Source: an uncultured Clostridium sp. (lineage in GTDB: Bacteria > Bacillota > Clostridia > Lachnospirales > Lachnospiraceae). From it: a stretch of DNA of 48,118 nucleotides. Below are positions 24,971 through 34,013 of this stretch, in pieces; the first letter of the stretch is position 1, and the number at the start of each line of letters is the position of its first letter. The stretch spans positions 1-48,118 of the forward strand of contig CANRZB010000028.1 in NCBI GenBank assembly GCA_947644195.1, given 5' to 3'. Below the pieces are notes generated by a model that saw nothing but the letters and a program-made list of their open reading frames with translations, searched no databases and had not been told where the DNA came from. Position numbers and translations under genes: made by a program.

Positions 24971-25758
24971 GACTAACCCGAAAATATTTTAATGTCCCCT
25001 ATATAGTTTTTTTGTTACTGTTTGTGATTCTTCCCTTGTTGGTGGTCTGCTATTATGCTTTTACCAATGGGCAGGGGGAATGGACGGTAACCAATTTTAT
25101 TTCCTTTTTTACCAATCTTAGAACGGTGGGAACTTTACTATATAGCATTGTTATTGCGCTTACTACTACTGTAGTATGCCTGCTGCTTGCTTATCCAGCT
25201 GCCTATATTTTGGCAAGAGGACCTTTTCGGCGCAGTGCAGTTTGGATTCTTTTGATTGTGATGCCGATGTGGATTAATTTTACTCTGCGGATTACCGCTT
25301 TAAAAGAGGTTTTGAGTGTGATAGAGGGTAATCTGGCATATTATCCGTTTCTCAATACCATTCTGTGTATGACCTATGATTTTTTGCCATTTATGATCAT
25401 GCCGTTATATTCTTCCATATCCAAACTGGATTCCCAGCTCTGGGAGGCTGCCCAGGATTTGGGAGCAAGGAGATGGCAGGTGTTGTGGAAAGTGATCATA
25501 CCAATGACAACGCCTGGGATTCTCAGTGGGATTACGATGATTTTTCTTCCGGCTATGACCAATTATGTGGTTTTGGATATGGTATATAATAGTACGTACA
25601 TTATGGGAAGCCTGATCGGGAGTTATTTTAATACGTATGACTGGCATAGTGGTTCCATGGTTTCGGTGATTTTACTGCTGTTGATCTTTTGTTTCTATGG
25701 GGTCAGTTCCCGTTTGGCTGACCAACAGAACCAGCAGAGAGGAGGCAGTGCAGTATGA
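24967..25758 (+). CDS. potB: Spermidine/putrescine ABC importer permease PotB
   Basis: Membrane permease of 263 residues with six predicted segments. The ATPase-contact loop is seen as WEAAQDLGARRWQVLWKVIIP. Its start overlaps the potA stop (ATGA), so translation is coupled. With PotC it forms the membrane channel of the polyamine importer. Confidence 0.93.
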   Translation: MRLTRKYFNVPYIVFLLLFVILPLLVVCYYAFTNGQGEWTVTNFISFFTNLRTVGTLLYSIVIALTTTVVCLLLAYPAAYILARGPFRRSAVWILLIVMPMWINFTLRITALKEVLSVIEGNLAYYPFLNTILCMTYDFLPFMIMPLYSSISKLDSQLWEAAQDLGARRWQVLWKVIIPMTTPGILSGITMIFLPAMTNYVVLDMVYNSTYIMGSLIGSYFNTYDWHSGSMVSVILLLLIFCFYGVSSRLADQQNQQRGGSAV

Positions 25759-26567
25759 AAAAGAGAATGGGTGCGTATCTCTGGATCGGAGGGGTGCTGC
25801 TTTTCCTTTATACCCCAATATTAGTACTGGCGGTGTATAGTTTTTCTGAATCGACGATGATCGGCTCCTTGCGTGGATTTTCCCTGCAGAATTATATTAC
25901 TTTATTTTCGATGCCGGAATTGAGAAGAATGATTGGTGGTACGATTCTTCTGGCACTGGTGGTTTCTCTTCTTTCCACGTTATTGGGAACGTTGGGAGCG
26001 ATTGGTTCTTTCTATAGTAAAGCAGGCTGGCGAAAGGGGATGGAGATTGCCAATCAGATTCCAGTGGTCAATGCCGATGTAGTAACCGGATTTTCGGTTT
26101 GTATTCTTATGACGGTCTTTTGGCGTGTGGATAAGAATACCTATCTACCGTTGGTAATCGGGCAGACAGCCTTATGTACCCCTTTTGTCTATCTATCGGT
26201 TATGCCCAGATTGAGTGCGATGGATCCATATCTCTATGAGGCGGCGCTGGATTTGGGCTGTACTCCGGCGCAGGCATTGCGGAAGATTGTGCTGCGAGAG
26301 CTGCTTCCGGGTATTTTATCAGGATTTATGACGGCGGTTACGCTTTCCCTGGATGATTATTTTATTACCACATATACAAAACCGGCAGTATTTGATACGA
26401 TCAGTACCTATGTAGTCAATGCGACAAAAGGGGCACAGACGCAGATTAAGACAGCACTATGGGCGTTGTCTACGGTAATTTTTCTGTTGGTGGTGCTGTT
26501 TGTGGTATTGATGAATGTGCTGCCTGTGATGCAGCAGAAAAAGGAGCAGGACGGAGTACATTCCTAG
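25755..26567 (+). CDS. potC: Spermidine/putrescine ABC importer permease PotC
   Basis: Second permease, 270 residues, six membrane segments, with the loop YEAALDLGCTPAQALRKIVL and the family's SLDDYFITTYT stretch. GAGAGGAGG lies before the start, which overlaps the potB stop (ATGA). The binding-protein gene potD follows only after a 250-base gap that holds a hairpin repeat array. Confidence 0.93.
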   Translation: MKKRMGAYLWIGGVLLFLYTPILVLAVYSFSESTMIGSLRGFSLQNYITLFSMPELRRMIGGTILLALVVSLLSTLLGTLGAIGSFYSKAGWRKGMEIANQIPVVNADVVTGFSVCILMTVFWRVDKNTYLPLVIGQTALCTPFVYLSVMPRLSAMDPYLYEAALDLGCTPAQALRKIVLRELLPGILSGFMTAVTLSLDDYFITTYTKPAVFDTISTYVVNATKGAQTQIKTALWALSTVIFLLVVLFVVLMNVLPVMQQKKEQDGVHS

Positions 26568-26596
26568 GTGAAGAGGACGTTGCATGGCAAGAGCAG

Positions 26597-26756
26597 TGGA
26601 ATGGAGAAGTGGAAAGAGATTACTTGGCGCTGGCGATGGAATGGAGAAGTGCAAAGAGATTCCACGGCGCTGACAATGGGATGGAGAAGTGGAAAGAGAT
26701 TCCATGCCAAGGGTAATGGAATAGAGAAGTGGAAAGAGATTCCATGGCGAGAGTGA
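26597..26756 (+). repeat. Four 40-bp tandem repeats between potC and potD, each a potential hairpin
   Basis: Units start at 26597, 26637, 26677 and 26717. The core GGAGAAGTGGAAAGAGATT is nearly unchanged. In units 2-4 TGGAAT (or TGGGAT) at the start pairs with ATTCCA or ATTCCA-like bases 22 further on, giving a six-base stem over a purine-only loop. The 40-base period is not a multiple of three and the frame is not kept, so the array acts as DNA or RNA, not protein. Confidence 0.9.
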
Positions 26757-26818
26757 TAGGATGAAGAAGAACCAAAAAAAGATTGGCAGATAGGATAGAA
26801 AGGTTAGAAATATCGAAT

Positions 26819-28228
26819 ATGAGGAAATGGATATTAGGGGGGCTGCTGGGAATGATGGTGGCTGTCTGTCTGGGGGGCTGCGGCAAACGGACAGAAGACG
26901 TAACCATATTGCGGGTGGCTAATGCAGAGGAATATATTGACGAGGGCGGATGGGATGAAGAGGAAACGATTTGCCTGAAAGATGGTACTCGGATTCGGGG
27001 AATCCGCCCCATGACAGAGGATTTTGAAGAATGGTATGAGGAGACCTATGGAGAGAAGGTCAGGGTGGAATACTCAACCTATGGAACGAATGAGGATTTG
27101 TATAATCAGATGCTCCTGGGGAACGTGTTTGACTTGGTTTGTCCATCGGAATATATGATTATGACTTTAATGCAGGAGGGAAAACTGCAAGCATTTTCTG
27201 CGGAATTCCAAGATACTGAAGATGAAAGGAATTATTATTGGAAGGGAGTATCTCCCTATATTCATTCCCGGATGGAACAATTGCTTGCCGGTGACCAAAA
27301 GCTCAGTGATTATGGGGCATGCTTTATGTGGGGAACCATGGGTTTGGTTTATCATCCAGGCGGTGCCAGGGCTGAGGATATGAAACATTGGGATGTCCTG
27401 CTGGATCCCGCTTATGCCAAACGGATTACGATGAAAGACAGCGTTCGGGATTCCTATTTTATTGCATTGGGGATATTAAACCAGAATCAGATCACAACAC
27501 CGGAATTTCTGCGGGCAGCAGATTATTCGGAGCAGCTTTCTGCTGTACTCAATGACACTAGCCGGGATACGGTCAATCGGGTGGAACGCGTGCTGTCGGA
27601 TATGCGGGAGAACGCTTATTCCCTGGAGGTAGAAAGTGGAAAGGCAGATATGGTAACGGGCAAGGTGTTGATTAATATGCAGTGGTCAGGGGATGCGGTT
27701 TATTCTCTGGACCAGGCAGAAGAGGATGGGATTGAGCTGGCATATTCTGTGCCGGAGGAATGTAGCAATCTTTGGTTTGACGGTTGGTGTATGATGAAAG
27801 ATGGTGTCAGGGAGGATTCTCGAAAACAGCGGGCGGCGGAGGCTTTTATCAATTATCTTTCCCGGCCGGATAATGTAATTCGAAATATGTATTATGTTGG
27901 TTATACTTCTGCGATTGCCGGAGGCGACAGTGATTTGATATTTCAATACGCGGAATATTGCTATGGGGCGGAGGAGACAGAAGAAAAAGCGGAATATTCT
28001 TTGAACTATTTTTTTCAGGGGGAATCAAATTCTGATCGCAACTACGTTATCCTGGCACCCCCCGATCAGTTAAAGAGACAGCTCTATGCACAATATCCGC
28101 CGGAGGAGGTACTTGAACGGAGCGCTATTATGCATACGTTTGATACGGAAACCAATCAACGGATTTCCAGAATGTGGACGAATATTCGTTGTTTTGATCT
28201 GGGGGAGTGGTTTCGCCGGGTACGTTGA
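26819..28228 (+). CDS. potD: Spermidine/putrescine-binding lipoprotein PotD
   Basis: Extracellular polyamine-binding protein, about 469 residues. It has a lipoprotein signal (MRKWILGGLLGMMVAVCLGGC, lipobox LGGC), then the PotD/PotF fold with YGTNEDLYNQMLLG, YDLVCPSEYM-like FDLVCPSEYM and WGTMGLVYHP. It is longer than E. coli PotD (about 350), with a C-terminal extension of some 80 residues. I chose the ATG at 26819, which gives a proper signal peptide; a TTG at 26783 would add 12 residues, and neither has a strong ribosome site. The poor site and the repeat array upstream suggest separate control of its level. Confidence 0.9.
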   Translation: MRKWILGGLLGMMVAVCLGGCGKRTEDVTILRVANAEEYIDEGGWDEEETICLKDGTRIRGIRPMTEDFEEWYEETYGEKVRVEYSTYGTNEDLYNQMLLGNVFDLVCPSEYMIMTLMQEGKLQAFSAEFQDTEDERNYYWKGVSPYIHSRMEQLLAGDQKLSDYGACFMWGTMGLVYHPGGARAEDMKHWDVLLDPAYAKRITMKDSVRDSYFIALGILNQNQITTPEFLRAADYSEQLSAVLNDTSRDTVNRVERVLSDMRENAYSLEVESGKADMVTGKVLINMQWSGDAVYSLDQAEEDGIELAYSVPEECSNLWFDGWCMMKDGVREDSRKQRAAEAFINYLSRPDNVIRNMYYVGYTSAIAGGDSDLIFQYAEYCYGAEETEEKAEYSLNYFFQGESNSDRNYVILAPPDQLKRQLYAQYPPEEVLERSAIMHTFDTETNQRISRMWTNIRCFDLGEWFRRVR

Positions 28229-28232
28229 TATC

Positions 28233-28261
28233 TTGTAATAATATGGTGTTTATGCTATAAT
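28233..28261 (+). promoter_or_regulatory. Promoter of nadB-nadC
   Basis: TTGTAA (28233-28238), exactly 17 bases, TATAAT (28256-28261), about 60 bases before nadB and immediately after the potD stop. Confidence 0.7.
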
Positions 28262-28327
28262 CGCATCATTGTGGTTTGGTAACCAATGGTATGATTTATG
28301 CGGCATGGCAGGAAATAAGGTGCAGAG

Positions 28328-29644
28328 ATGATAAAACAAGAAACGGATATTCTCATTGTGGGAACGGGCGCGGCAGGATTGTACGCAGCATTGCAGCTTC
28401 CGGAAGATATGCGTATACGGATGATCGCAAAGGATGCTTTGGACCGCAGCGATTCTTTTCTGGCGCAGGGCGGCATTTGTATGCTGCAGGACGAGGATGA
28501 TTATGAAAGCTACTTTGAGGATACCATGCGGGCGGGACATTATGAAAATGATCCGCAGTCGGTGGAGATCATGATCCGTTCCTCTCAGGAGGTAATACAA
28601 AACCTGATGGATGCCGGTGTAGAGTTTGAACAGGATGGCGGGAAGCTGGTTTTTACCAGAGAAGGTGGACATGGCAGACCGAGGATTCTCTTTCATAAGG
28701 ATATTACCGGCCGCGAAATTACCAGTAAATTACTGCGCAAGGCACAGGAGAAAGAAAATATAACACTTTCTGACCACACGGAAATGCTGGATATTTTATA
28801 TGATGACTCTGGATGTTATGGAATTGTAGCGAAAGATCCGCAGGGAGATCTCTGTGAAATCCGAGCAAGATATACCATTCTGGCATGTGGGGGCTTGGGC
28901 GGGCTGTACCAGCACACTACTAATTTTCGGCATATCAGTGGGGATGCGCTGGCAATTGCCATTAAGCATGGAATCGCATTAGAACATATGGATTACATAC
29001 AGATTCATCCGACTACTCTCTATTCCGAGAAACCCGGCAGACGTTTTTTGATCTCCGAATCGGTGCGAGGGGAAGGAGCGGTTCTATTAAATAAGAACAA
29101 AGAACGGTTTTGCAATGAGCTGCAGCCACGGGATGTCGTGACCGCGGAGATTCATAAACAGATGGAAAAGGATGGTATGCCGTATGTTTGGCTGTCTATG
29201 GAAGCAATTCCAGAGGCGGAGATCCGCAGCCATTTTCCTAATATTTTACAGCAATGCCTGGAAGAGGGCTACGATCCGACCAAGGAATGTATTCCGGTTG
29301 TTCCGGCGCAGCATTATTTCATGGGGGGGATCAAAGTAAATCACAGCAGTGAAACTTCTATGAACCAACTATATGCTGTTGGGGAAACTTCCTGCAATGG
29401 CGTGCATGGCAGAAACCGTCTGGCAAGTAATTCTTTGTTGGAATCCATGGTATTTGCAGGCAGGGCGGCAAAAGATATCTCAGAACGCTTTGGACAAGTT
29501 TCTCTTGAAACGATCGCCGGGAAACCAGAAACGGCGAAGGATGCCTATCAGAATTTGGATGCGTTGCATGAGGAATATCGTCATTTGGTTTTGCAAGAGA
29601 TAGAGAAGGAAAAACAGAACCGGGAACATTCGGTTTCCGCATAA
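28328..29644 (+). CDS. nadB: L-aspartate oxidase
   Basis: FAD enzyme of 438 residues that oxidises L-aspartate to iminoaspartate in NAD synthesis. It shows the FAD-binding IVGTGAAGLYAALQLP, the LAQGGICM stretch, the active-site region SESVRGEGAVLLN and HGRNRLASNSLLESMVFA. It is about 100 residues shorter than E. coli NadB (540) at the C-terminal helical domain, as in many Clostridia. AAGGTG precedes the ATG. nadC follows; nadA, the quinolinate synthase that would normally complete the set, is not in the window. Confidence 0.93.
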   Translation: MIKQETDILIVGTGAAGLYAALQLPEDMRIRMIAKDALDRSDSFLAQGGICMLQDEDDYESYFEDTMRAGHYENDPQSVEIMIRSSQEVIQNLMDAGVEFEQDGGKLVFTREGGHGRPRILFHKDITGREITSKLLRKAQEKENITLSDHTEMLDILYDDSGCYGIVAKDPQGDLCEIRARYTILACGGLGGLYQHTTNFRHISGDALAIAIKHGIALEHMDYIQIHPTTLYSEKPGRRFLISESVRGEGAVLLNKNKERFCNELQPRDVVTAEIHKQMEKDGMPYVWLSMEAIPEAEIRSHFPNILQQCLEEGYDPTKECIPVVPAQHYFMGGIKVNHSSETSMNQLYAVGETSCNGVHGRNRLASNSLLESMVFAGRAAKDISERFGQVSLETIAGKPETAKDAYQNLDALHEEYRHLVLQEIEKEKQNREHSVSA

Positions 29645-29703
29645 TGTAGTGAATAGAAAACAAATAGCGTTATGTGCAACAGATAGCGCAGAAATGAGGT
29701 GTA

Positions 29704-30561
29704 ATGATGAATGATCCTATTACTTATAAAATAAATGCAGACAGATTGATCCGCATGGCGTTGGAGGAAGATATTACCAGTGAGGATTTGTCAACGAATT
29801 GTGTTATGCCAGAATATCAAACCGGGCAGGTGGAATTAATCTGCAAACAGGATGGCGTGATCGCTGGTCTGGGAGTATTTCGTCGGGTCTTTGAATTACT
29901 AGATGATACGGTAACCTTTCAGATGGATGTGCAGGATGGCGATGAGGTAAAAAATGGTCAAAAGATGGCGGTAATTACCGGGGATATCCGGGCCCTGCTG
30001 TCGGGGGAACGAACCGCTTTGAATTATTTGCAGAGAATGAGTGGGATTGCAACTTACACTCGGTCGATTGCCAAAATGTTAGAGGGAAGTCATACAACGC
30101 TTTTGGATACCCGTAAGACAACACCGAATATGCGCATTTTTGAGAAATATGCGGTAAAGGTTGGTGGAGGCAGTAACCATCGTTTTAATCTTTCCGATGG
30201 CGTGATGTTAAAAGATAATCATATTGGTGCAGCTGGCGGTATTACCGAGGCAGTGAGACGTGCCAAGGCATATGCTTCCTTTGTACATAAAATTGAAGTG
30301 GAAGTGGAAAACCTGGATATGGTGCGTGAGGCAACGGATGCCGGCGCAGATATTATTATGCTGGATAATATGAGTCCCGAGGAAATGAGAAAAGCCATTG
30401 AGATCATTGATGGCAGAGCATTGACGGAATGTTCCGGGAATGTGACGAGAGAGAATATACAGAAAATGATGGAAGTGGGAGTCGATTATATCTCCAGTGG
30501 TGCCTTGACCCATTCCGCTCCCATCATGGATATATCCCTGAAGAATCTGCATGTGATCTGA
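29704..30561 (+). CDS. nadC: Nicotinate-nucleotide diphosphorylase (carboxylating)
   Basis: Quinolinate phosphoribosyltransferase, 285 residues, the normal size. Motifs: SGERTALNYLQRMSGIAT, LLDTRKTTPNMR, KVGGGSNHRFNLSDGVMLKD and IMLDNMSPE. It converts quinolinate and PRPP to nicotinate mononucleotide, the step after NadA. Two adjacent ATGs (29704, 29707) follow GAGGTG; either may be used. It shares the nadB transcript (59-base gap) and converges on the minus-strand gene at 30566. Confidence 0.95.
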   Translation: MMNDPITYKINADRLIRMALEEDITSEDLSTNCVMPEYQTGQVELICKQDGVIAGLGVFRRVFELLDDTVTFQMDVQDGDEVKNGQKMAVITGDIRALLSGERTALNYLQRMSGIATYTRSIAKMLEGSHTTLLDTRKTTPNMRIFEKYAVKVGGGSNHRFNLSDGVMLKDNHIGAAGGITEAVRRAKAYASFVHKIEVEVENLDMVREATDAGADIIMLDNMSPEEMRKAIEIIDGRALTECSGNVTRENIQKMMEVGVDYISSGALTHSAPIMDISLKNLHVI

Positions 30562-30565
30562 GATT

Positions 30566-31099
30566 CTATTTCTTGCAATTTTTTCGGTGGGCTTTTAATT
30601 TTTTGATGGCCCACTGGTAATGGCTTGAAAGGGTACTGACAAAATAAGAGCCAAGTGCATTGTTTCCTGTCCATGGGAATACGCCCTTGGTAAATAGTTC
30701 CTCGTTGGAGAATGTTTCTGCGAGCTGCATCACTTCTTGGTGGGATTGCTCTAGCTGTTTTTGTGCTTTTTCCAGAGAAGTTTTCTGATGCTTCTCCCAG
30801 AGTAGAATATTCATTGCTCCATAGGTACGCCAATTATAAGGTTCCGGGAGGAAAGGACGATCTTCTCCTTTTTGGTTCGATGCAACCCATTGTAGTAAAA
30901 GTTGGTGCCATTCATAGAGATGGACTAGAATGTCCCGAAGATTTTTGTCACGTTTCCAGTGTGCTTCCTTTTTGGTTTCATCAAATTGAAAGGGAGTATT
31001 ACATTCTATTTCACTCATAGATGCTATAAAATCGTTAAGTTTTTGATACTCTTCTGTTGCTGCGTTAATTAAATCGTTTTTTGAAGTCGGTCTTCCCAT
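30566..31099 (-). CDS. ClbS/DfsB family four-helix bundle protein
   Basis: A 177-residue cytoplasmic protein with the pattern of the ClbS/DfsB (DUF1706) family: MGRPTSKNDLINAATEEYQK at the start, KNLRDILVHLYEWHQLLLQW, and WTGNNALGSYFVSTLSSHYQW near the end. Members are DinB-like bundles; ClbS protects the colibactin producer, but most relatives have no known role. AAAGGAG precedes the ATG. It lies 67 bases downstream of a WYL regulator on the same strand and is probably controlled by it. Confidence 0.88.
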   Translation of the reverse strand: MGRPTSKNDLINAATEEYQKLNDFIASMSEIECNTPFQFDETKKEAHWKRDKNLRDILVHLYEWHQLLLQWVASNQKGEDRPFLPEPYNWRTYGAMNILLWEKHQKTSLEKAQKQLEQSHQEVMQLAETFSNEELFTKGVFPWTGNNALGSYFVSTLSSHYQWAIKKLKAHRKNCKK

Positions 31100-31166
31100 C
31101 GTGGTATCTCCTTTCTGTGCGTTACAGGTTGAAACCAGTATATCAGAAAAACCCTGACATCCTGTG

Positions 31167-32081
31167 TCAAGGTTTGTATTTTTCGTAAATTTTTTTCCCC
31201 TGTTCTGCCAATTGTATCTTGAGCTCTTGCGGGGAAAGGATATCTACTTTTGTTCCGAAAGATAGCAGAAAACCTATGAGCCAATGGTCTTCCGGCATAT
31301 GGGCAGAGACGATTAAATCGCCGTCTGCCTGCTGCGTGATCTGTTCTCGGTCAAACTCATCATAGACCCGGTAAGCCATTTCCTGTGGGAAACGCAGCAC
31401 AATAGGCAGATTAGTATATCTGGGGTATTCTGTTTGAGTGCTTTGTTTTGCACGGGGTGACAGAAGATCGGGAGAAAAATGATCCGATAAGATTTCATAA
31501 TCTATGATTCGGGTAAGCTTGAAAATGCGGAAGTCTTGCCTGGCAGTACAAAATGCTTTGAGATACCAGGATCTTGCCTTGTAAAGCAGTTGTAGTGGAT
31601 AAATGATCCGGCTGCTATTTTCCTCCTGGGAACTTGCATAGGTTATTTTCATGCTTCGGGAATGAATGACGGCATATTTAAGTACAGCAAATTTCTCATT
31701 ATCATGTGGTTTTTCTCCCCAACGGGAAAAATCTACCTCCAGCCACTGGTCCGTTTCCAGGTGGAAAAGTCCGGACAATTTATGCAGGATGTTGTGGTTA
31801 TCGGAATAGTTTGTGGCATTTAGAGTCTGCAAAGCAAGTAGTATTTCCTGTTTTTCTTCCTGGGAGAGAAGGATCTTATCTAAAACATCGTGACGCATTA
31901 GACGAATTCCGCCGTTTCGTCCTGGTTCCGCATAGATTGGGATACCTGCTTCGCTTAAAGCGTCAATATCCCGGTATATGGTGCGAACAGATACTTCTAA
32001 AGCATCTGCCAGAGCGGGCGCTGTTGTGTGGTCGGTATTTAACAAGGTATATACAATTTTAAATAGTCTGCTTTCCTGCAT
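31167..32081 (-). CDS. YafY-type WYL-domain transcriptional regulator
   Basis: A 304-residue regulator. It has an N-terminal helix-turn-helix (APALADALEVSVRTIYRDID), then a WYL domain (about 140-215) with YASSQEENSSRIIYPLQLLY and SWYLKAFCTARQDFRIFKL, and a C-terminal WCX part. WYL domains sense nucleotides or other ligands in several defence and stress regulators. AAGGAGG precedes the ATG. It is the first gene of a two-gene unit with the ClbS-like protein. A similar WYL gene is at 45357. Confidence 0.9.
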   Translation of the reverse strand: MQESRLFKIVYTLLNTDHTTAPALADALEVSVRTIYRDIDALSEAGIPIYAEPGRNGGIRLMRHDVLDKILLSQEEKQEILLALQTLNATNYSDNHNILHKLSGLFHLETDQWLEVDFSRWGEKPHDNEKFAVLKYAVIHSRSMKITYASSQEENSSRIIYPLQLLYKARSWYLKAFCTARQDFRIFKLTRIIDYEILSDHFSPDLLSPRAKQSTQTEYPRYTNLPIVLRFPQEMAYRVYDEFDREQITQQADGDLIVSAHMPEDHWLIGFLLSFGTKVDILSPQELKIQLAEQGKKIYEKYKP

Positions 32082-32460
32082 TGCTTGTTCCTCCTTGGCA
32101 TGAATCGTTCGTATTCTACCATAAGAAGAGGGGGATCACAAGAAGAATCCAATGGGAGCAGGGTGACAAGAAATGCGGTTGTCCTGATTAGGAGGCAATT
32201 CCTCAGACTGCGTCTGGCAAATTTAAGAAAAAGTATTTTATTGCTGGCGCATATACGTGCAATTTGATATAATCAAATAAGAATCAAATCAGACGGATGT
32301 TTGCGACAGACATCATTGATGACGGTATGCCAGATCAAATGATTGTCGAAGACAGCGTTTGGTTGATTCCAAGGACCTGGCGGTCAGTCAGACTTCTATC
32401 TGTAACAGAAATCACGGATGCATCTCAGGGTGGATCTGTGGATACAGAAAAGAGGTTATT
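32082..32460 (+). promoter_or_regulatory. Intergenic region with a palindromic promoter
   Basis: The palindrome TTTGATATAATCAAA (32263-32277) contains TATAAT as its centre, so a regulator could sit directly on the -10 box. No good -35 box is visible. About 180 bases of leader follow before the gene at 32461; nothing recognisable is in it. Confidence 0.45.
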
Positions 32461-33384
32461 ATGGCAAAGAAATTTTATTTGGTCGATACGGAAAATGTAG
32501 GATCGGTATGGGTAGATCTGATACCCACACTTGCAAAACAGGATTGTCTGCTTTTGTTTTATACAGTAAATTCTTCAGGAATTTCTTATGAGGATTTGTT
32601 GAAGTTAGCAGGACAGGAACAAAAGTATGAGATGATTCAGTGTTTTACAGGGAGGAATGGGTTAGATTTCCAGCTGGTTTCCTATCTGGGATATCTGATC
32701 AAATCAAACGCAAAGGCGGAATTCATTATTATATCTAATGATATTGGATATGATGCTGTCGTTCGTTTTTGGAGTGCAAAAGATATTTCCGTGAGCCGTG
32801 TGAAGGCATCGGTGCTGCATCGCAGTTTGCAGCAGGATGCAGATACAGCAGAAGCCTCGCAGAAATCTATACAGAAGACAAGTCAAAAAGTAGCGGTAAA
32901 ACAGTCCGATTCTTCAGAACAGGAGGAGAGTTCGGAAGAGTCTGTGGCAGAACTTGTGGCAGAGCAGGAAGCAGAACCGGGAAGCAGAGTCCGGAAGCGG
33001 TCTTCTGTTAGGGCCAAAAGCCGGAAACAATCGGTAACGGAAGGAAAAAATGACGTGGATTCTGAACCGGAAATCTTAGATCAGAAGGATTCCACACCGG
33101 CAGCACCGAACCAGGAGGCATCTGCTGCCGCTAAGAAAAGCAGAACCAGGACTGCCGCAAAGAGAAGAAGTAAGAAAGAAGCACTGGATGTTGATTTCAG
33201 CATCTGGCTCCCGGAGGGAACCAAGGGAGAAGCAAGTAAAATGATAGAAGTCTTTCAACAGGAAAGCAGAGATGAAGTGCACAAAATTTATCTGGGATTT
33301 GTGAAACGATTCGGGCAGGAAAAAGGGGTGGCATGTTATCGCGCCTTGAAACCGCACCTGAATGAAATCTACGATAGATTGTAG
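32461..33384 (+). CDS. PIN-like domain protein with a charged linker
   Basis: A 307-residue protein. Residues 1-120 form a PIN/NYN-like nuclease fold: FYLVDTENVGSVW with the first acidic residues, then FIIISNDIGYDAVVRFW with another acidic site. A low-complexity Ser/Glu/Lys/Ala linker (about 125-240) leads to a conserved C-terminal segment (about 245-307, LDVDFSIWLPEG). Such proteins are common in Lachnospiraceae; a role in RNA processing is suggested by the fold but not shown. GAGGT precedes the ATG at 32461; an earlier in-frame ATG at 32359 lacks one. Confidence 0.8.
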   Translation: MAKKFYLVDTENVGSVWVDLIPTLAKQDCLLLFYTVNSSGISYEDLLKLAGQEQKYEMIQCFTGRNGLDFQLVSYLGYLIKSNAKAEFIIISNDIGYDAVVRFWSAKDISVSRVKASVLHRSLQQDADTAEASQKSIQKTSQKVAVKQSDSSEQEESSEESVAELVAEQEAEPGSRVRKRSSVRAKSRKQSVTEGKNDVDSEPEILDQKDSTPAAPNQEASAAAKKSRTRTAAKRRSKKEALDVDFSIWLPEGTKGEASKMIEVFQQESRDEVHKIYLGFVKRFGQEKGVACYRALKPHLNEIYDRL

Positions 33385-33531
33385 TAACCGTGATATTTTG
33401 TGCAAGGGAGCATGTAAGGCTAAGAGAAAAATGGGAATCACTTTTTTCATAGTTTCAGTGACATTTTTTGGATATGTTGAATGACCGCCAGGAAATATGT
33501 TTGCTATATCAAAATAGGAAATAAAATGAAG

Positions 33532-33557
33532 CCGTAGATGTGAAATCTGCGGTTTTA
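33532..33557 (+). terminator. Intrinsic terminator after the PIN-like gene
   Basis: CCGTAGAT (33532-33539) pairs with ATCTGCGG (33545-33552), one wobble, five-base loop, followed by TTTTATT. Confidence 0.75.
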
Positions 33558-33660
33558 TTCATGCTTAGGATCTTGTATTGCTTTAGAAATGATGAATTTA
33601 ATATGGCATTAAAAAATAGTGATAAGATAAAATGAATGGAGTCTATAGTAGCCTTTTTAA

Positions 33661-33855
33661 TCAATCAGCATAAATTTGCAGAATAAGCTTGGCTATCTGC
33701 TGATTTTCTTTGGTGCGATTAGCTGGTTCTGAAATGTAATGCTTGTAATAAGTACTTCTGTTGCCATCAAAAACACTGCAAAGGGATTTGATGTCGTTAG
33801 CGATGGATAATCCCCTAGAATATGCAAAACTTATTTTAAAAGGTGAAATGGAAAC
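33661..33855 (-). pseudogene. IS3-family transposase (OrfB) N-terminal remnant
   Basis: On the minus strand an open stretch of about 64 codons, without a start, reads ANDIKSLCSVFDGNRSTYYK, then KENQQIAKLILQIYAD and TGA. This is the typical opening of IS3/IS150 OrfB (cell-division-like helix, then RSTYYK and a helix before the catalytic core). The DDE core is absent and no terminal repeats were found, so it is a dead fragment. It marks the left side of the accessory island. No other gene is visible in 33385-34013. Confidence 0.7.
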
Positions 33856-33890
33856 ATGGTCGAATGCACAAGATGATATGATTTAGAAAG

Positions 33891-33935
33891 AGTCGGTAGT
33901 ATATTGGATGATTATGGTATACTGCCGACTTTTTC
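33891..33935 (+). terminator. Intrinsic terminator upstream of the three-gene cassette
   Basis: AGTCGGTAGTATA (33891-33903) pairs with TATACTGCCGACT (33918-33930) with one mismatch, followed by TTTTTC. It insulates the cassette from transcription coming from the left, though no intact gene precedes it. Confidence 0.75.
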
Positions 33936-33943
33936 ATGCTTTC

Positions 33944-33972
33944 TTGTTCAATGAAAATAATTATGATACAAT
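33944..33972 (+). promoter_or_regulatory. Promoter of the three-gene cassette
   Basis: TTGTTC (33944-33949), exactly 17 bases, TACAAT (33967-33972), about 42 bases before the first ATG. Confidence 0.65.
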
Positions 33973-34013
33973 AAAATTTAGAACGATATTTGGGACTTTA
34001 TGGAGGGATTTTT

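Noticed and set aside
26568-26756. 62-codon plus-strand frame over the potC-potD repeats
   Set aside because: The 40-base period shifts frame in each unit, codons are not conserved and no ribosome site fits; it is an accident of the repeat.
30580-30620. Terminator-like hairpin GTGGGC/GCCCAC at the nadC end
   Set aside because: It lies within the ClbS-like coding region, and its T-rich part is in the loop rather than after the stem, so it was not listed.
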